Assembly: GCA_002382525.1 (NCBI GenBank)
Contig: DFYA01000315.1
Location: 2,529-26,331, forward strand
Direction: 5' to 3'
DNA length: 23,803 nucleotides
DNA from: Opitutaceae bacterium UBA4094
GTDB lineage: Bacteria > Verrucomicrobiota > Verrucomicrobiia > Opitutales > Opitutaceae
The notes beneath the pieces were generated by a model. The model ran no database searches. It saw nothing but the letters and a program-made list of their open reading frames with translations, and had not been told where the DNA came from. Position numbers and translations under genes: made by a program. This document shows, piece by piece, positions 23,402-23,803 of the stretch (position 1 is its first letter; every line of letters starts with the position of its first letter).

Positions 23402-23417
23402 CCGTGTCGGGTCTCGC

Positions 23418-23803
23418 GTGACGATCCTGCCCATCCATCCCGCCGAGAACGCGTCGCCCGAGGCGCTGGTCGCGTTTTTGCGTCAGTGCCGCGACGCGGC
23501 GCGAAGCGATGGGCGGGACCGGCTGGTGAGCATCTCGCTGGCGGTCGGCGCGCTCGATCCGTTGACCGTGCTGGAGGCGATCTTCGAGCCCGGCGAACTG
23601 CATTTTTATGCCGAGCGTCCGACCACGCAGACGGCGATCGCGGGAGCCGAGGCGGTGCTCATGCACGAGGCGTCGGGGCCGGAGCGGTTCGCCTCGGTGC
23701 GCCAGTGGGTGGACGACGTGCTTTCACGCACCATCGCGGTGGGCGACGTGGAGGCGCCGTTTGGCGGCCCGCATTTTTTCAACGCGTTCACGTTTCTCGA
23801 TGA
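23418..23803 (+). CDS. Isochorismate synthase-like (chorismate-binding) protein, cut by the window edge
   Basis: A frame opens at GTG 23418, 16 bases after metG, and remains open for 128 codons to the window end. It contains VSISLAVGALDPLTVLEAIFEPGELHFYAERPTTQTAIAGAEAVL, the N-terminal pattern of MenF/EntC/DhbC proteins. APFGGPHFFNAFTFLD then matches the following conserved strand. These enzymes convert chorismate to isochorismate for menaquinone or siderophore synthesis. The catalytic C-terminal two thirds lies outside the window. MenF is the likely identity, since menaquinone genes are the more general choice, but EntC-type siderophore synthesis cannot be excluded. The GTG start is tentative. 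Confidence 0.72.
   Translation, partial: MTILPIHPAENASPEALVAFLRQCRDAARSDGRDRLVSISLAVGALDPLTVLEAIFEPGELHFYAERPTTQTAIAGAEAVLMHEASGPERFASVRQWVDDVLSRTIAVGDVEAPFGGPHFFNAFTFLD

Overview
The window reads as an ordinary chromosomal segment of a high-GC, didermic (Gram-negative-type) bacterium. It has LPS-assembly (LptE), Bam-type outer-membrane assembly and outer-membrane barrel genes. Protein style, GC-rich codon use and the almost complete absence of Shine-Dalgarno sequences suggest Verrucomicrobiota, most likely an Opitutaceae relative. That placement is an inference, not something the sequence proves. I see no IS element, phage, CRISPR array or recognisable defence island.

Layout from left to right: (1) 1-5218: a 3'-truncated pyrE (minus) diverges from an unusual metallo-beta-lactamase-fold protein with an N-terminal helical, possibly HTH-like domain. 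This converges on a PRC-barrel/DUF2382 stress protein. A 397-base gene-free stretch follows, then a tight three-gene unit transcribed leftward: a nine-repeat ankyrin-like protein and two unknown membrane proteins. (2) 5400-6197: tRNA-Phe(GAA) converges on rpe, with one symmetrical terminator between them. (3) 6414-10390: a leftward envelope cluster, rpmF-plsX-fabH-(bamD-like)-lptE, linking ribosome, fatty-acid/phospholipid synthesis and outer-membrane assembly. (4) 10629-14442: rightward trpD-glmM (ATGA overlap), then a cytoplasmic TPR protein. (5) 14516-21703: a leftward transport block, with a Sit/Yfe/Mnt-type manganese/iron ABC importer (binding protein, ATPase, two permeases). A predicted outer-membrane barrel gene sits inside this operon. 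Downstream are an FbpB-like double permease with no ATPase or binding protein next to it, and an EamA/DMT exporter. (6) 21866-end: rightward metG, then the start of an isochorismate-synthase-like gene cut by the window edge.

The most interesting material is in the metal-transport block. The binding protein carries the His-His-Glu-Asp set typical of Mn/Fe (not Zn) proteins. The promoter region has two TTAG-N6-CTAA boxes resembling DtxR/MntR operators. An outer-membrane protein is translationally coupled to the binding protein. The ATPase/permease junction contains an inverted pair of heptanucleotide (TAGCGAG-like) tandem repeats that could form a long hairpin in the mRNA. Other points are a metal-site variant in the MBL-fold protein (HxExEH instead of HxHxDH), the non-standard ankyrin repeats with their two unknown membrane partners, and a transcription terminator whose loop contains the stop codon of the converging gene.
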